Source: Luscinia megarhynchos
Lineage: Eukaryota; Chordata; Aves; Passeriformes; Turdidae
Reading direction: 5' to 3'
DNA length: 64,000 bases
NCBI GenBank assembly: GCA_034336665.1
Contig: CM067566.1
Coordinates: forward strand, 19,140,330-19,204,329
Below, piece after piece: positions 1-11,466 of the stretch. The notes beneath the pieces were generated by a model. It was not told where the DNA came from. It did no database searches and saw only the letters and a program-made list of their open reading frames with translations. The first letter of the stretch is position 1, and every line of letters starts with the position of its first letter. The position numbers and the translations under genes were made by a program.

Positions 1-2888
1 TCAGAAACTTTCTGTGGATTTTTAAATTTTTACTCCTTATTATTTGAATCATAAACCTTTCTCAAAACATTTTAGACTTGATTAATTTTAAGCAACCCCA
101 CAGTAGAATTCCAGATGAAACCTAGGCAAACCTGGGTAAGGATGTTCTTAGGAAGTGCAAAGGATTTTATAGTCAATGATTTTATTTTTTTTTTCCACAG
201 AACAAATTATTCTGTGTTTTGCTTCTGCTTCTGACATTCATAAGCAGAGTTAGGCTTAGTATTCCTCAGAGAAGGCTTAGTTCTTCCTAAACCTGGAAAA
301 GCATATTTCTTTTTAGAACTAAAGAAGGGTGGACACACTGCACAGAGTCTGCCCTAATCTACAAATGACTTTGTGGTCCATCATGACTCACATTGACCAT
401 GCTGTGTGTGGGAATTAACCAACCAACCCTGCCAACAACCTGGAGACGTCGCTTCCACTCACCAGCAGGATAATATTTTTTCTTCATCTACCACCAGGTT
501 AGATGAGATAGCTGGGTATTGTGAACACCGTCTTGCTTACCTATTCCTCTGTTTTTATACAGAAAACATCTGCTGGTATCTGCTGGAAAAAATAAGGCAA
601 TGGCAACAGCACATAAAAGGAGCTACTAGTTAGTTTTGTACTCTCATGAAAAGCACCGGCTCAAATTTGTTAAAAGTTGTCTTTTCGTATAAGTTAGTGA
701 AATTAAAGCTTTTCCTTGGTGGAAAAGAATAAATAGAGAAAAAGAAGCAAATAGACCCTGTACTAAGTGAGGAGGGTCCAGTTCTCAGATATACTTTTAT
801 TCTGCTCAAAACCAAATTTCACTCTCAAAATAGTGACTGATGCTCAGAAGGGATGAGAACATAGACTGTATTATTATTGCTCTTTAAATTATACTTGTAG
901 TGTTGACATTGTCTCTTAAATTCTTTGGAGCCTATAAAGTTATTTCTTCAGGTATAAAGGATGTATAGCAGATGGAACAAGCAATGAAATGAGAGCTAAA
1001 AGTAATTATGTTAAAACAATTTAGTGTCTCTTAGAAAGAAAAATAATCATGGTGTGAAAAAAACAAGAGTATATAGGTTCCTCAGATGAATGCTTCAAGA
1101 ATAATAAAGAAAAATATTAAATTTTGTGGGATACTGTATACCAGTTTTGAGGTTGGAAAAAATTCTGCTTCCAAGTACTTATTACTTTAAAGGTGTAAGC
1201 ATTCCATATCAAACTCTTTTATCAATTAAAGGCAATAAACATTTAATTTACAGCCTGAAAATATATTTGTTTAAATAAATAATAAAATTTTAAATAAATA
1301 ATATGCTGTTTTTTTAAATGACTCCTTTGTTTAATTTTCTTGTTATGCATGAGCTTACTTGAGACTTAACTTTTCTTAGTTCAAAAATGGTCAACATTAA
1401 ATAAAAGTGCCAGGTATTCTGTCATCAACCATGTTTCAGCATTACATTGTGAAACATTGATTTGTGTATTAAAGATGCCGAACTTGTAAGCATATTCAGG
1501 AGATTTTGATCATGAGTAAATGACAGTGAAATCTAGTTTGTAACACACCTGTCTAATCTATCATATATAATTGCAAAACTGCAATATAATTTCAATTTAC
1601 TGAATCAGTGAAAACCTGTATATTTAAAATAATTAGAGTAAACTGGAATCAGGCCCTATATACTTTTCCTGGTAAAAATGTCAGGGAGGACAGAACTAGT
1701 TCTGACAGGTCTTTCACAATAATTTTGCCTGAACAACTGAGTCCTTAAGCATGTTGTGATTACCCTGGAAGTGAGTATCACTGTGGAAATGATAAGCCAT
1801 GAGAAAATGTGCCATGTGAATTGAAGGATAATTCTGCAAATTACAGAACATAAACATATTAGCATTGCAAGCATCACCATTTCAATGTTATTCAGCAGTT
1901 TTATCTATTAATTATTCTGCTTTTCTGGTTTTTTACTTTAATATATATTTTTCCCTTGTAATCTTCTTTCAGAGCTCTTGGAAACATCTAAGAAGCTAAT
2001 GCAAAATCATTGCAGTCTGTGTTAGGTAACAAAATGAATGTTGATGAGCTAGCTGTGAGATAAAAACTACTATGGTACAAATTCTGCTGCTGAGGACACT
2101 TTGCCCTGCTTACTACGTTGATGTTACCTTGTTTGTTTTTTATTTTGTTTTAATGGTTAATGTCTTAAGGAGTATGTAATAAAGAAGGGACTTTGTAAAG
2201 TTATGATGAATACAAGTTAATGTAAACCATATAACCCAATATTTATATGAAATTTTACTACGAGATTGTTCAACAGGTATGTATCAGTAATAGCTCAGAA
2301 CCAGAAAAAACTGGAGACTTCACTAGCCATGACACAGAATCATCAAAATTTTCAGTTAGATACTTTCTGGTTTTTATCTGTGTTATAAAAGAGTATAACT
2401 CTGTGGGTTTCTTTTACTGAAACTTTCACTTTTACACTATACTGCTGACAATCAGGAAATTGATAACTAGTAAGCTAATAAAACAGCTTATCTTAGCCCA
2501 GCTAAACAATAAACTTTCTTTTAAATGTCCCAAAATTTATAACCTCAATCTTCCCTCATAAGTGAACCAGCAAGAAAATCCATCTGAATATGAAACATAT
2601 CCATCCAGATGTTATCTAATTGAAATGATGTTAAAAACATGAACTCATTATTTTATGTTCACTATGTCCTGAGAATGCTAAAATATAGAAGTGTTCAAAA
2701 TAGGCTGTTTATTACACAACAATTCTGTTGATCTTGTTTATGCAATAAACCATTTTTCTTTGTGCACAAGGTAACTGTCATTCCATAAATTAAAAAGTTG
2801 TTTCCTAGTCCTATCAGATGTCACATTTTTTAATGTTACATGAACAGAAAAAATTAGTTTGATATCCAAGCAAAACATTCTGGACAGG
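1..2888. other. AT-rich unique DNA, no gene seen
   Basis: Short open frames at 406-633 (+), 630-815 (-) and 1656-1880 (-) have no recognisable motif, no splice-flanked context and ordinary AT-rich composition. I see no transposon-like sequence. It is probably intergenic or intronic. Confidence 0.6.
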
Positions 2889-3043
2889 TGTGATGGTTTG
2901 ACATCAGCTGGATGCTGTTGCCTACCTAATTTACTTTAGCTGGACAAGGAAATATGACAGGGTCATGGGTTAAGGACAGGGGGAAATAACTCACTGATTA
3001 TTGACATGGGCAAAACATACTCAGCTTGGAGAAATATTTTGAA

Positions 3044-3049
3044 TTTATT
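3044..3049 (-). promoter_or_regulatory. LTR polyadenylation signal (AATAAA on minus strand)
   Basis: Plus-strand TTTATT reads AATAAA on the minus strand, within GATTGGCAATAAATTC, about 155 bases before the downstream LTR end. This placement fits an R/U5 boundary and fixes the LTR orientation. Confidence 0.6.
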
Positions 3050-3269
3050 GCCAATCAAAATCAGAGTTGTGTAATGAGAAATAAAATCAAATCTTAGAAC
3101 ACCTTCCATCCACTCCTCCCCTCTGAGCTTAACTTAATTCTTTTCCTCCTCTCCCCATCAGCACAGAGGGATGGGGAATGGTGGTTTTGGTTAGCTCATC
3201 ACATGCTGCCACTCCTTTCTTCTCGTGGGGAGGACTCTGGACTTCTCAAATTCTTGTCCTGCTCCAGTA

Positions 3270-3640
3270 AGGATTCCCTCCCACAGCAGGAATCCTCCAA
3301 GAGCTACTCCAGTGTGAGTTGTCCCCACATGCTGCAGTTCTTGATTAATTGCACTAGCATGGATGCTCCCACCAGGTGCAGTCCTTCGGGCACAGACCAG
3401 GGTGGGTCCCCCATGAGGTCACAAGTGCTGCCAACAAAAATAAGTGCCCCACCAGGCCAGGAGTCCTGCTGCAGTGCAGGATTCCCACAAGGTCAGAGTT
3501 GCCTTCAAGGTTTTTGCCTGCCTTGGCACGGGGTCCTCCAGGGGCTGTAAGTGGATGTCTGCTCCAGGATGGAACTCCCTGGGCTGCAGGGGCACAGCTC
3601 TCACCGTGGGCTGCACAAGGGCTGCAGGGCAATCTCAGCT
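3270..3640 (-). repeat. Degenerate internal tandem repeats within the LTR
   Basis: Phrases such as CTCCAG..GTGGG..TCC, CAC(A/G)GGGTCACA and GGGCTGCAG recur roughly every 35-50 bases, with many substitutions and small gaps. They explain why every frame stays open here. The repeats lie in the middle of the LTR. Confidence 0.6.
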
Positions 3641-3947
3641 CCAGCGCTTGGAACGCCTCCTGCCCCTCCTTCTTCACTCACCTCGGTGTCTTTGGAGATG
3701 TCTCTCTCAGGTATTCTCACTCCTCTCTCCAGCTGCTCTTTTGCAGCTGCTTTTTCTCTTCTTAAACATGTTACTCGTCCAGACACTGGTGGCATGGCTG
3801 GTGGGCTGGGCCTTGCCCAGTGGTGGGTCCCTCTTGGGGCTGGGTGGTGCTGGCTCTGCTGGACTTGGGGGAAGCTTCTGGCAGCTTCTCATAGAAGCCA
3901 CCCCTGGATCCCCACTACCAAATTCTTGCCACACAAACACAGTATCA

Positions 3948-4597
3948 TAGGAAATCTCTTGTATTTGCCTGCCTGTCTGAACCATACCTTTTCTAAATTG
4001 AGCTATAAATAATACAAGTGTCTCCTAAACAATTACGGAAAGATTTGATTCAATCACCTTATATATTGTAAAACCTAATAATCTATTTTGCATCCTTCCA
4101 AAGTCATATACATATCAAAGAGCAATTCTGTTACATATTAAACATTAACTATTATTACAGAGAAAATATTTTGAAACAGTGAATATGAATGTGAGTGGTT
4201 AATATAGAAGAAATATTGAAGATTTGCAAATAGTTGTATAGCTATGACTGACCTATTTAATAACATTACAGTCTTTAATACTCATTTGTAGTAGGACAGA
4301 GATATCTACAGCCTGGCAACTTACTCTACATAATGTATCAGGTAACTTTCTCATTACACCTTCCTTGACAAACAGGATACTTGTTAGGTCATGTTGTCAT
4401 TTGTTTTACATTCATTTTCAGACAATCCACACTGACATCCTAAATATCAGGACCCATCATTTCATCTTATGGTGATGTTTGGAAGTGTGTGAGGAGCTTT
4501 AATGTTCCGCAGATTTCGTTTAGCTCTGTAACAGCCTAACAGATTAATGTGGGATCATTCATTAGTGTGACAGAATTGAAGACTGAAATCACAGATA
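3948..4597. other. AT-rich spacer between LTR and CR1
   Basis: No gene or repeat was recognised. The low-GC composition resumes at the LTR edge. Confidence 0.6.
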
Positions 4598-4974
4598 AGA
4601 GGATAAGAGAGCTGGGGTTGTTTAGCCTGGAGGAAAGGAAGCTCAGGGAAGATCTTATCAGTCTCTACAACTATCAGAAAGGAGAGTGTTGACAAGTGGG
4701 AGTTGGATTCTTCTCCCAGGCAACCAGTGACAGGACAAGAGGAAATGGCTTGAAGCTTCACCAGAAGAAATTCAGGTTGGACACCAGGAAGAATTTCTTC
4801 ATTGTATGGGTAGTTAAGCAGTGGAACAGGCTGACCAGAGAAATGGTGGAGTCAGCATTCCTGGAAGTATTCAGGGAAGAATTCATGAAATGACTGGACC
4901 TGTCACATGATGGACATTGGACTCAATGACCTTGCAGGTCCTTCCCAACCTTAATGATCCTATAACTCTTTGAT
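4598..4974 (+). mobile_element. CR1 LINE, 5'-truncated 3' end
   Basis: The sequence follows the CR1 3' region in order. First comes the GAGAGCTGGGGTTGTTTAGCCTGGAG block, then GATCTTATCAGTCTCTACA, then GGACAAGAGGAAATGGC, then a GGTTGGACACCAGGAAGAATTTCTTC-like segment, then a tail ending in GACCTTGCAGGTCCTTCCCAACC and TAATGATCCTATAACTC, a decayed ATTCTATG-type terminus. It is 5'-truncated, as most CR1 copies are, and too diverged to be active. Confidence 0.9.
4696..4893 (+). pseudogene. CR1 ORF2 C-terminal remnant
   Basis: An open 65-codon stretch retains the conserved end of the CR1 ORF2 polyprotein: a [12 protein letters not shown] segment, then RLDTRKNFF, then [14 protein letters not shown] and LEVFREEF. 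In intact CR1 this is the extreme C-terminus of the endonuclease/reverse-transcriptase protein. No catalytic domain remains, because the element is truncated before the reverse transcriptase. The apparent ATG is not a real start; the frame is just a surviving piece of a dead LINE. Confidence 0.8.
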
Positions 4975-7900
4975 TTCACAAAGGATTTACTTTTACTTTA
5001 TCTCTTCTTCAATTCAATCTGATAATATCAGGATATAAGATCAAAACTGCTAATATTTTTATTACTGCTGTTACATCTGTGGTATCAGTTACCTAATAAT
5101 AGTCTTGAACTGACATAGAATAGTGGCATAACCTGTGCTGATATAAACTAATATTCCCTCAATTACTTCAACAGATCTATGAGATATTTCCTTATTGTTT
5201 TAGCAGGCAAATGAGGGCTCTTATGATAGTCTTATCTCTGAAATCAGTTCTTAAATATGCTAAGGCATATGATGCTTTCAGACACCATGATCATTCTTTG
5301 CTATTGTTTATGAAAGCTTTTCAGCTTTTCACGATTACTATTACATTTTATTATTTTTTATGAACCTTACAACACCAAAGAATTAGATTCTTAGCAGGTA
5401 TCATTTCCTTTACTGGGAACATTAATAGACAAAATCTACTTGTGCCCCCTTTGCCCATTTTTAGTGGTCTGTGACAGAATGTGCATTAATGCTACAGTTT
5501 GCTCTTATTTTGTTTTTTACTTGGTTTCCTAGCCCTTTAAACCATGTTCTCCAGCTCCTAATGGTATTATTTTTTTTTTTGGCACATAGGCTAATCATCT
5601 TTGTCATCTTTTAACATCATCAATCATATCTTAATGCAGGAAGATATTGTTTCAGACCTTTATCTCTTGCTGATACAGTAACAGAGTGTCATGAGAAAAG
5701 TTTGCAAGATCAGAATTACCTAGAATCCAGTCTGTACTCTATTGCACTGCAGAAATTATTTCATATTCACACCTGTGGCACCCAAGTTTAGTCAGCCTTA
5801 GGTATCATACTATCACTGTATTTTCATGGCTTGTTCTATCATTCTATGCTCATACTCAGGAATCCTTGCCACACATTATTGCTAGCTAATATGAAACCTA
5901 ACAATGTGTCAGAATTTTTAAAAACTTTCTATGGCATGAATCTGAAAGAACCAAATTATACAAATAAATTTGCAGTATAGATGAATTTTTAAACTTTGTC
6001 CTTAAATCTATGTGGATAAGTTTGTAAGTGTCATGATATTTTTTAATTACTAGAAAATGCACTGGTTTAGAATTTACCAGCAGTGAAAATGCTTTTTGTT
6101 GTTTTTATTTACCATATAATAGCCTATTTTTATGCAATTATGTGCAGCAATCTGAAAGAAGTGTTCAATGATGTCTTATTCAAGTCTTATCAATTTGTGA
6201 CCCAGTAATCCTTTGAAATAGTTTTCAAGTTATTTTTGTCTTTCTGAAATCTGTAATACTGAAATTTCCTTAGCGTAGCAGATCACTAAGATTACATTAA
6301 TATATAAATTTATAAAATGCATATGTACAACTTCCAGACCTATTCTGTATTTCAAACAAATATCTCAACATTTATAGTGCATATAATACACTATAAATAA
6401 TGTTTAAATATACATATATATATGTTGTGTGTATCCACATATGCATAATGATTACAGGCCTTCTGCTCCACTTACATGAACAGGACAAGAGCAGTTAGGC
6501 AAAGAATTTCTAAACTGTGTTACCCATTAAATATACTGACTGCAATTACTGATACTCCCAGCAACTTTCTGTTGTCACATAGTTTGTTCTAGTTAGCCTT
6601 GGGGAGAGACCATTGTAGCATGTTTTATGAACCAACAACACTATTTGACATAAGAGAGGTTTGGAAACTAATCATCAAATGACAGGTTTTCCACGCCAAA
6701 ACTTTGGAATCAGTCAGACTCTAGCATATTTCCCTCTGGGCTGCAAAGATCCATTTCTTCTGTCTCCCAATTCCCATGACCTAATTACTGAGAATATTAC
6801 AAACTTTCTGCCAGGCAACTCTGAACACTGTCTTAAACAATAACAAATATATGGTCCTTAGTAGAGCTTTATGAAGAGAGGAAAGAGAAGGTCACAAAAT
6901 GGAGGGAAAAATTAAAGATTCAAAGAGTATAGTTTATATTGCTACCAGAGATAATTTTTTTCAATTCGAAGGGGAGTAGGTGGCAGGTAAAATCTGAGGA
7001 ATCTCAGTTTGAGAATGGGATTTGGGCACCAGTTACCTTTCCTCAAGAGGGGAAGAATAAGAGAGTTTTATAATTTTTGTTATTAAAACTTAAATACCAG
7101 TCAATATTCTGTATAATTGTGTTTCAAATTATTTTATGAAATTAAATAAAGAAGCATGAAGAAGAGTAAAACCCACACTGAGAAAATATTAAGTAAAAGA
7201 AATAATTCCAGATTTAAATTGTGTTTTTACCTGAAAACAGACAAGTTTTAAAATAAGCATGTTGGCATGTAAAATTACTTATGCTTAAACCATATTGGAG
7301 AAATATAAACAGAATTACAATTGACAGGATAACATCATTTTAAAAAGGACTTGACAGATCTAGAATTTAAATGTGAGCCTAGCACAGCTGGATTCCCATT
7401 TCTTAAAATTGCACATACATTTAATTTTTTTGGGTAAGCAATCAATATGTGACATGAATTGGCAGAAAATACTTTTATCCTTCATGGACATCGAGTTCTT
7501 GGCCATTTTTGCTACATGATATCCTTTCATTTATTTAGTTAGGCATAATTTTGTTGAGTAGACAGAATGAATATAACTCACATTATCAGGTGATGTAAAT
7601 TTTTTAAGGTGCTCTATGAAAGAGTCATAGAATGTACCTACAGTAATTCCATATTTGCAGTAGTACAGTCTCATTAAGGAACTTTTTTTGTAAAGTACAC
7701 GTTTAAGGCAATATTACACTGTGGTGGGTAGATAATGCCAGGGGAACAGTCTTTAAAATTAGGCAATGCTTTTGGATGATACATAATTGTTTCCCTTCTA
7801 TCCTACTATGTTGGAACAAAATCACTTTTAAAACTTCACATTTGAAAAGAAGGGGAAAAAGACAGGGAAAAAGACAAAAGAACAACTTCTGGAGTTTTCC

Positions 7901-10800
7901 ATCATTTGTTTGTAAAATTATATATTAATGATGTCACAGATGCATATACACAGTCAAGCAGTGAGACGAATTTATTGACCATTGCTACCTATCTATTTAC
8001 AAAATGAATTCCAGCTATCACTTCCTTAATGTGGTACACAATGAGGCACGAAAGAGAACTTGTGCATCTCAAGAACCACCACACTTAATGAAATCTCTAT
8101 GAATGTTATGATATTCATTTTTTCCTTAATTTCTTCACATTGCTATTTTCTCACACATGCATAAAAATAATCCAGTCCAGTTCCTGTAATATTCAACAAT
8201 TACACTAAAATAGCAGTTCTGAAGTCCTTAGCCTGGATTTGCCCTGCAACAGGACATAACACCTGGATCATACGTTATATTCTTGCTGAATATTAGTAAT
8301 CAATTTGAACTAAATGTTATTTTTCAGCAGCGCAGCTCTACAGGACCACCACAATACTTTAACTCATTCCATCCATCCCAATGATTCCACTTCTCCTTTT
8401 CTAGTTAATTTTAATCTCTGTTCTCAAAATCCCAAAGTTTTTTTTTAAATTTCTAATATATTTTGAATAAATTGTGTCATCTTCCTTTTTTGCAGTCACT
8501 CTTTCTTTTGTGCACCCTTGCCCCTCTATCACTAATTCTTCACTCTGTTTACTATTTCTAATGTCTTAAGTTCATTTTATCCCTTTTCATGCTATTCTAT
8601 CAATGACCTTATCAATGTGACAGCTTTGACCTTAATGTGACAACTTCTTGGTGGTCCTAACTTTTTTTGTTCTTTTTCTTTGATTGGTGTGGTTTTTTGT
8701 GGGTTTGCACAATTTCTTTTTTCCTTTTGTGAACTCTTCCTGTTACTGACACTTTTCACTTATGCTACCATCTTTGTCTTATCACAGATTTTTCATATTA
8801 TATCCTTTCCCAGTCAAAAAAAAATAATGTTCGGGTACGTGAGGGCAACAGCTGCTTGTGAAATCATGGGAATAGACCTTATTTCTGGAGGACACATTGC
8901 ATCTTCTGTAGATCCTCTTGTATCTTCTACCTGGAGTCTTTCATGTGAAGAAAGTTGCAGAAGGCCCATGGAGATGGAAAGGATGATTAGTATATTAGTA
9001 GTGATTCTAATTTAAGAGAATATAGGACGGTAAATGACTGTAAATTTTATCTAAATTTAAAATGTGTTGATCTGGTTTTCAAAAGTCAGGTGTTAAATGT
9101 CACTTGATAAGGAACTAGAAAGTGTTTATGATGTCTTAGAGAGTCCTTTTATTCCCACATTGTCGAGTTTCAGGCAAACAACTAGATATGATTATAAATG
9201 AGGCATACCTTTGTGGCAAGTAATATAGAAAAATAGGATGGCTACACTAGTTTAGCTCAAAGGTACATCTAATTCAAGCTTTTCCCCGATAATAGCCAAA
9301 AGCAGATACAGAGAAGAAAGCAGAAGACTATAAAAATATGCAGTAATATTTCCCCTGGATACTTTCTTAGTCTCACTGGATCACAGATTCTGAGCTGGAA
9401 GTGCTGCATGCATATTTAAACACTTTCTCTTTTCCGTCACCATCTGAAGCTAAAAACTTTGAATCCACGCATGATTCTTAACACAAGTTCTAAAATTCAA
9501 CATGTTCTACAAGGAATGACTGCTTTTTACTTGTTTTTTGTATGCATGTGAATTCTAAAGAAGAATATACTGATATGAAAAGGAGTGATTTTTATGGTGT
9601 TTCTTATAGAAATGATCAAACTCTTGGTTTTAGGTAGGTTTGGATCCAATAACTGGCTTTAAAGATTTGCCATTATTGTTTCAACACAGTGGAACAATAG
9701 GTCCTAAACAGAATCACCAATACAGAAAAAGGTTTTATGAAGCCTTTGTGGGTCTGTGACATATTTATTAAAAGTAAATATTGAAAAATTTAAAAGATCA
9801 GGCAAATACCCTTCATGTATGCTACCAATGATAAACAGTGTTAATGATTCATACAAGTCCTAGATATAGCACAGAAATATTTCAAGACAAGTGGAATTTC
9901 CCTATTTCCAATCTATCATAGACATATTACTGCATAATTAATCTTCATTTAACAAAGTTAATAATTCATTTATCTGCTTCCATTCTGGTCCTGTTTTCAA
10001 CAACAATAAACACTTCAAAAGAAAGAAACATAGTCAACATGCACTACTTACTGTGTACGTTGTTTACATTCACACTTGTAGGTTTTCGAGTTTAGGTGGT
10101 GTCATGGTACTAGGACATGTCCTAGAAAACCAGAAGTATTAAAACTATAACCCTTGACATCAACTTCTCAGAAGGTAAATGACAGGTTAAATGATTGTAT
10201 TTAAATATGAACAAGACTGTTAACTTTTAAATGTAACTTTTTAGTTTAAAAATGTAGCATACAAATTCAGTATTGGTAATAAGAGTTTTTGACTAACTTT
10301 GCAGAGCCTCAGTCTGGGCTGTGAGGCTCACCTTTTCTGGACTTGACTTACTTGGAGCTTTGTTTTAATCAGTTAAGCTGAAAGAGCAATTATCTAATGA
10401 CCAAGTGGCTATTAATTAATTTTTTGTTAACTTTGGCTTTACATGAGTGTCACAAATTTGTTAACAAATTCTACATAGATAGGAACATCATTTAACTATT
10501 CTGTGGAGAATGTGCTATCCATGGCTCTACAATAATCACAAAATAGGACTGAGATGACAGCAGAGGCCTTTCGAGTATGCACACAATATCATATTAGACT
10601 TAATAAGTATATCAGCAGCACTCCTCTGTTGATAATACAAACTCAGGAGCTGAGCAAAACAGATTTTAGTTTTAACAGAAAGAAGGAAGTGTATCCAACA
10701 TATGCACTGGACACCATTTGCCAAAGTCACATGTAACACAGAGTTACAGAAGAGTAAAGAAAGTGCATAGGAAGTCTGTTAGAAAACAGAAAATAATGGT
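4975..10800. other. AT-rich unique DNA, no gene seen
   Basis: Contains short AT dinucleotide runs (about 6410-6422) and T tracts (5567-5580). The open frames, including an 111-codon one at 8680-9015 (+), show only hydrophobic, T-rich translation with no motif. No transposon segment could be identified with confidence. Confidence 0.55.
6371..6397. repeat. Short inverted repeat (hairpin)
   Basis: TTTATAGTG (6371-6379) and CACTATAAA (6389-6397) form a perfect 9-bp stem around a 9-base loop. AACATT just outside can also pair with AATGTT downstream across a small bulge. It is too short for a microRNA precursor and may be chance in AT-rich DNA. Confidence 0.5.
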
Positions 10801-10839
10801 CCTAGGTAGACCCTAGAGCAAGAACAAAAGCTGTCTCTT

Positions 10840-11178
10840 TCAAGAATGTGATTTTCCTGACAAAGAGGCAGAAGACAGACCCTTGACTGACATCCCATTC
10901 CTTGGATCCTGAGAGAATGCCAACAGCTTATCAAGACACCTCAGAGCCCATGCTTTAAGAATTGGCTTGGAGTCTCTGAGAATACTGAGAATGGCCATGA
11001 AAACATCCTTCCTCTGGTGGATTTGGCTGCTGAGGCTCATGGCCAGCTTAGGGATGGTGCAGTGGTGACTTTGAAAGAGCAGTCTAGCAGAGGAGTCAGT
11101 GGAAGATCCAAGAAAACCAGCAGGGAGACTCTGGCTGGCCTGTCTGTGCCTACAGATTTCATTTGAGATAGTCCTGGG
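10840..11178 (-). pseudogene. Possible HEAT-like coding remnant, unidentified
   Basis: On the minus strand the frame is open from a stop near 11179 to the stop at 10840, about 112 codons, with the first ATG at 11040. The ATG-initiated part is 66 aa. Its middle, KDVFMAILSILRDSKPIL followed by AWALRCLDKLLAF, has the spacing of an amphipathic helix pair seen in HEAT/ARM proteins. The rest has no motif. Upstream in the same frame there are stops, and I found no convincing splice sites. I do not recognise the gene. It may be a pseudogene fragment, a retroelement-derived frame or chance in GC-rich DNA. Confidence 0.2.
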
Positions 11179-11249
11179 CCCTTAACAGCATGGCTGGGCC
11201 ACTTATCTCATCTATCCAGACAGAGACCCGAGCTGTGGGCTGGAGTCCT

Positions 11250-11281
11250 GCCTGACCTCACCCTGCCTGACCTCACCCTGC
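11250..11281. repeat. 16-bp tandem duplication
   Basis: CCTGCCTGACCTCACC occurs twice in direct succession without mismatches, inside the GC-rich block. Confidence 0.85.
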
Positions 11282-11378
11282 CTTGGCAGCAACAACCTGG
11301 CGCAGTCAGGGGGCCAAATCTGGTGCTGCTCATTGTCTCTGACTCAGGCAAAGGAGGAACAAGTTTAGCTTTCACAGG

Positions 11379-11466
11379 GGTTTAGTGTTTTGTTGGGTTT
11401 TGTGGGTTTTTTTGGTGTTTTTTTTTGTTGTTGTTGTTGTTTTTTTATTTTTTTGGTTTTTTTTTA
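11379..11466. repeat. T-rich / (TTG)n low-complexity tract
   Basis: Runs of T alternate with G and include five TTG units. On the minus strand this gives a Lys/Asn/Thr-rich open frame (11372-11581) that is an artefact of composition. Confidence 0.9.

Larger units (their letters stand above)
2889..3947 (-). mobile_element. Solo LTR of an avian ERVL-like endogenous retrovirus, near full length
   Basis: The block starts TGTGATGG and ends near GTATCA, so it has the TG...CA ends of an LTR. It is about 1.06 kb and much more GC-rich than its flanks. The minus strand is the sense strand: it carries an AATAAA polyadenylation signal (TTTATT on plus, 3044-3049) near its downstream end. Both termini and the central GC-rich part resemble an LTR family I know to be common in neoavian genomes. 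Five bases on either side (ACAGG at 2884-2888, ATAGG at 3947-3951, the latter overlapping the last base called) match at 4 of 5, a possible aged target-site duplication. No gag, pol or env lies beside it, so it is a solo LTR. The open frames of 64-168 aa on both strands between 3203 and 4012 are by-products of its GC-rich repeats and are not genes. The ERVL assignment is from memory. Confidence 0.85.
10801..11365. other. GC-rich block of unknown origin
   Basis: The base composition is clearly richer in G and C than the surrounding kilobases. The block has sharp edges: AT-rich DNA on the left and a T/TTG-rich tract on the right. It contains a 16-base tandem duplication (11250-11281) and an extended minus-strand open frame. 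The motif TGGCGCAGTCAGGGGG begins at about 11298 and resembles a retroviral primer-binding site. It could be a degraded retroelement (5' untranslated region after an LTR), a processed pseudogene or an unrecognised exon. I could not match it to a family. Confidence 0.4.

Noticed and set aside
3203..4012. Overlapping open frames of 64-168 codons on both strands
   Set aside because: They lie wholly or almost wholly inside the GC-rich LTR with internal repeats. Frames are open in several phases and on both strands, and no protein motif is present.
8680..9015. 111-codon hydrophobic frame as a possible membrane protein
   Set aside because: The hydrophobic residues come from T-rich DNA. There is no start context, domain or splice evidence.
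9360..9405. ATCACAGATTCTGAGCTGGAAG as a minus-strand CR1 tail
   Set aside because: Only about 20 bases resemble CR1 and no further CR1 block follows.
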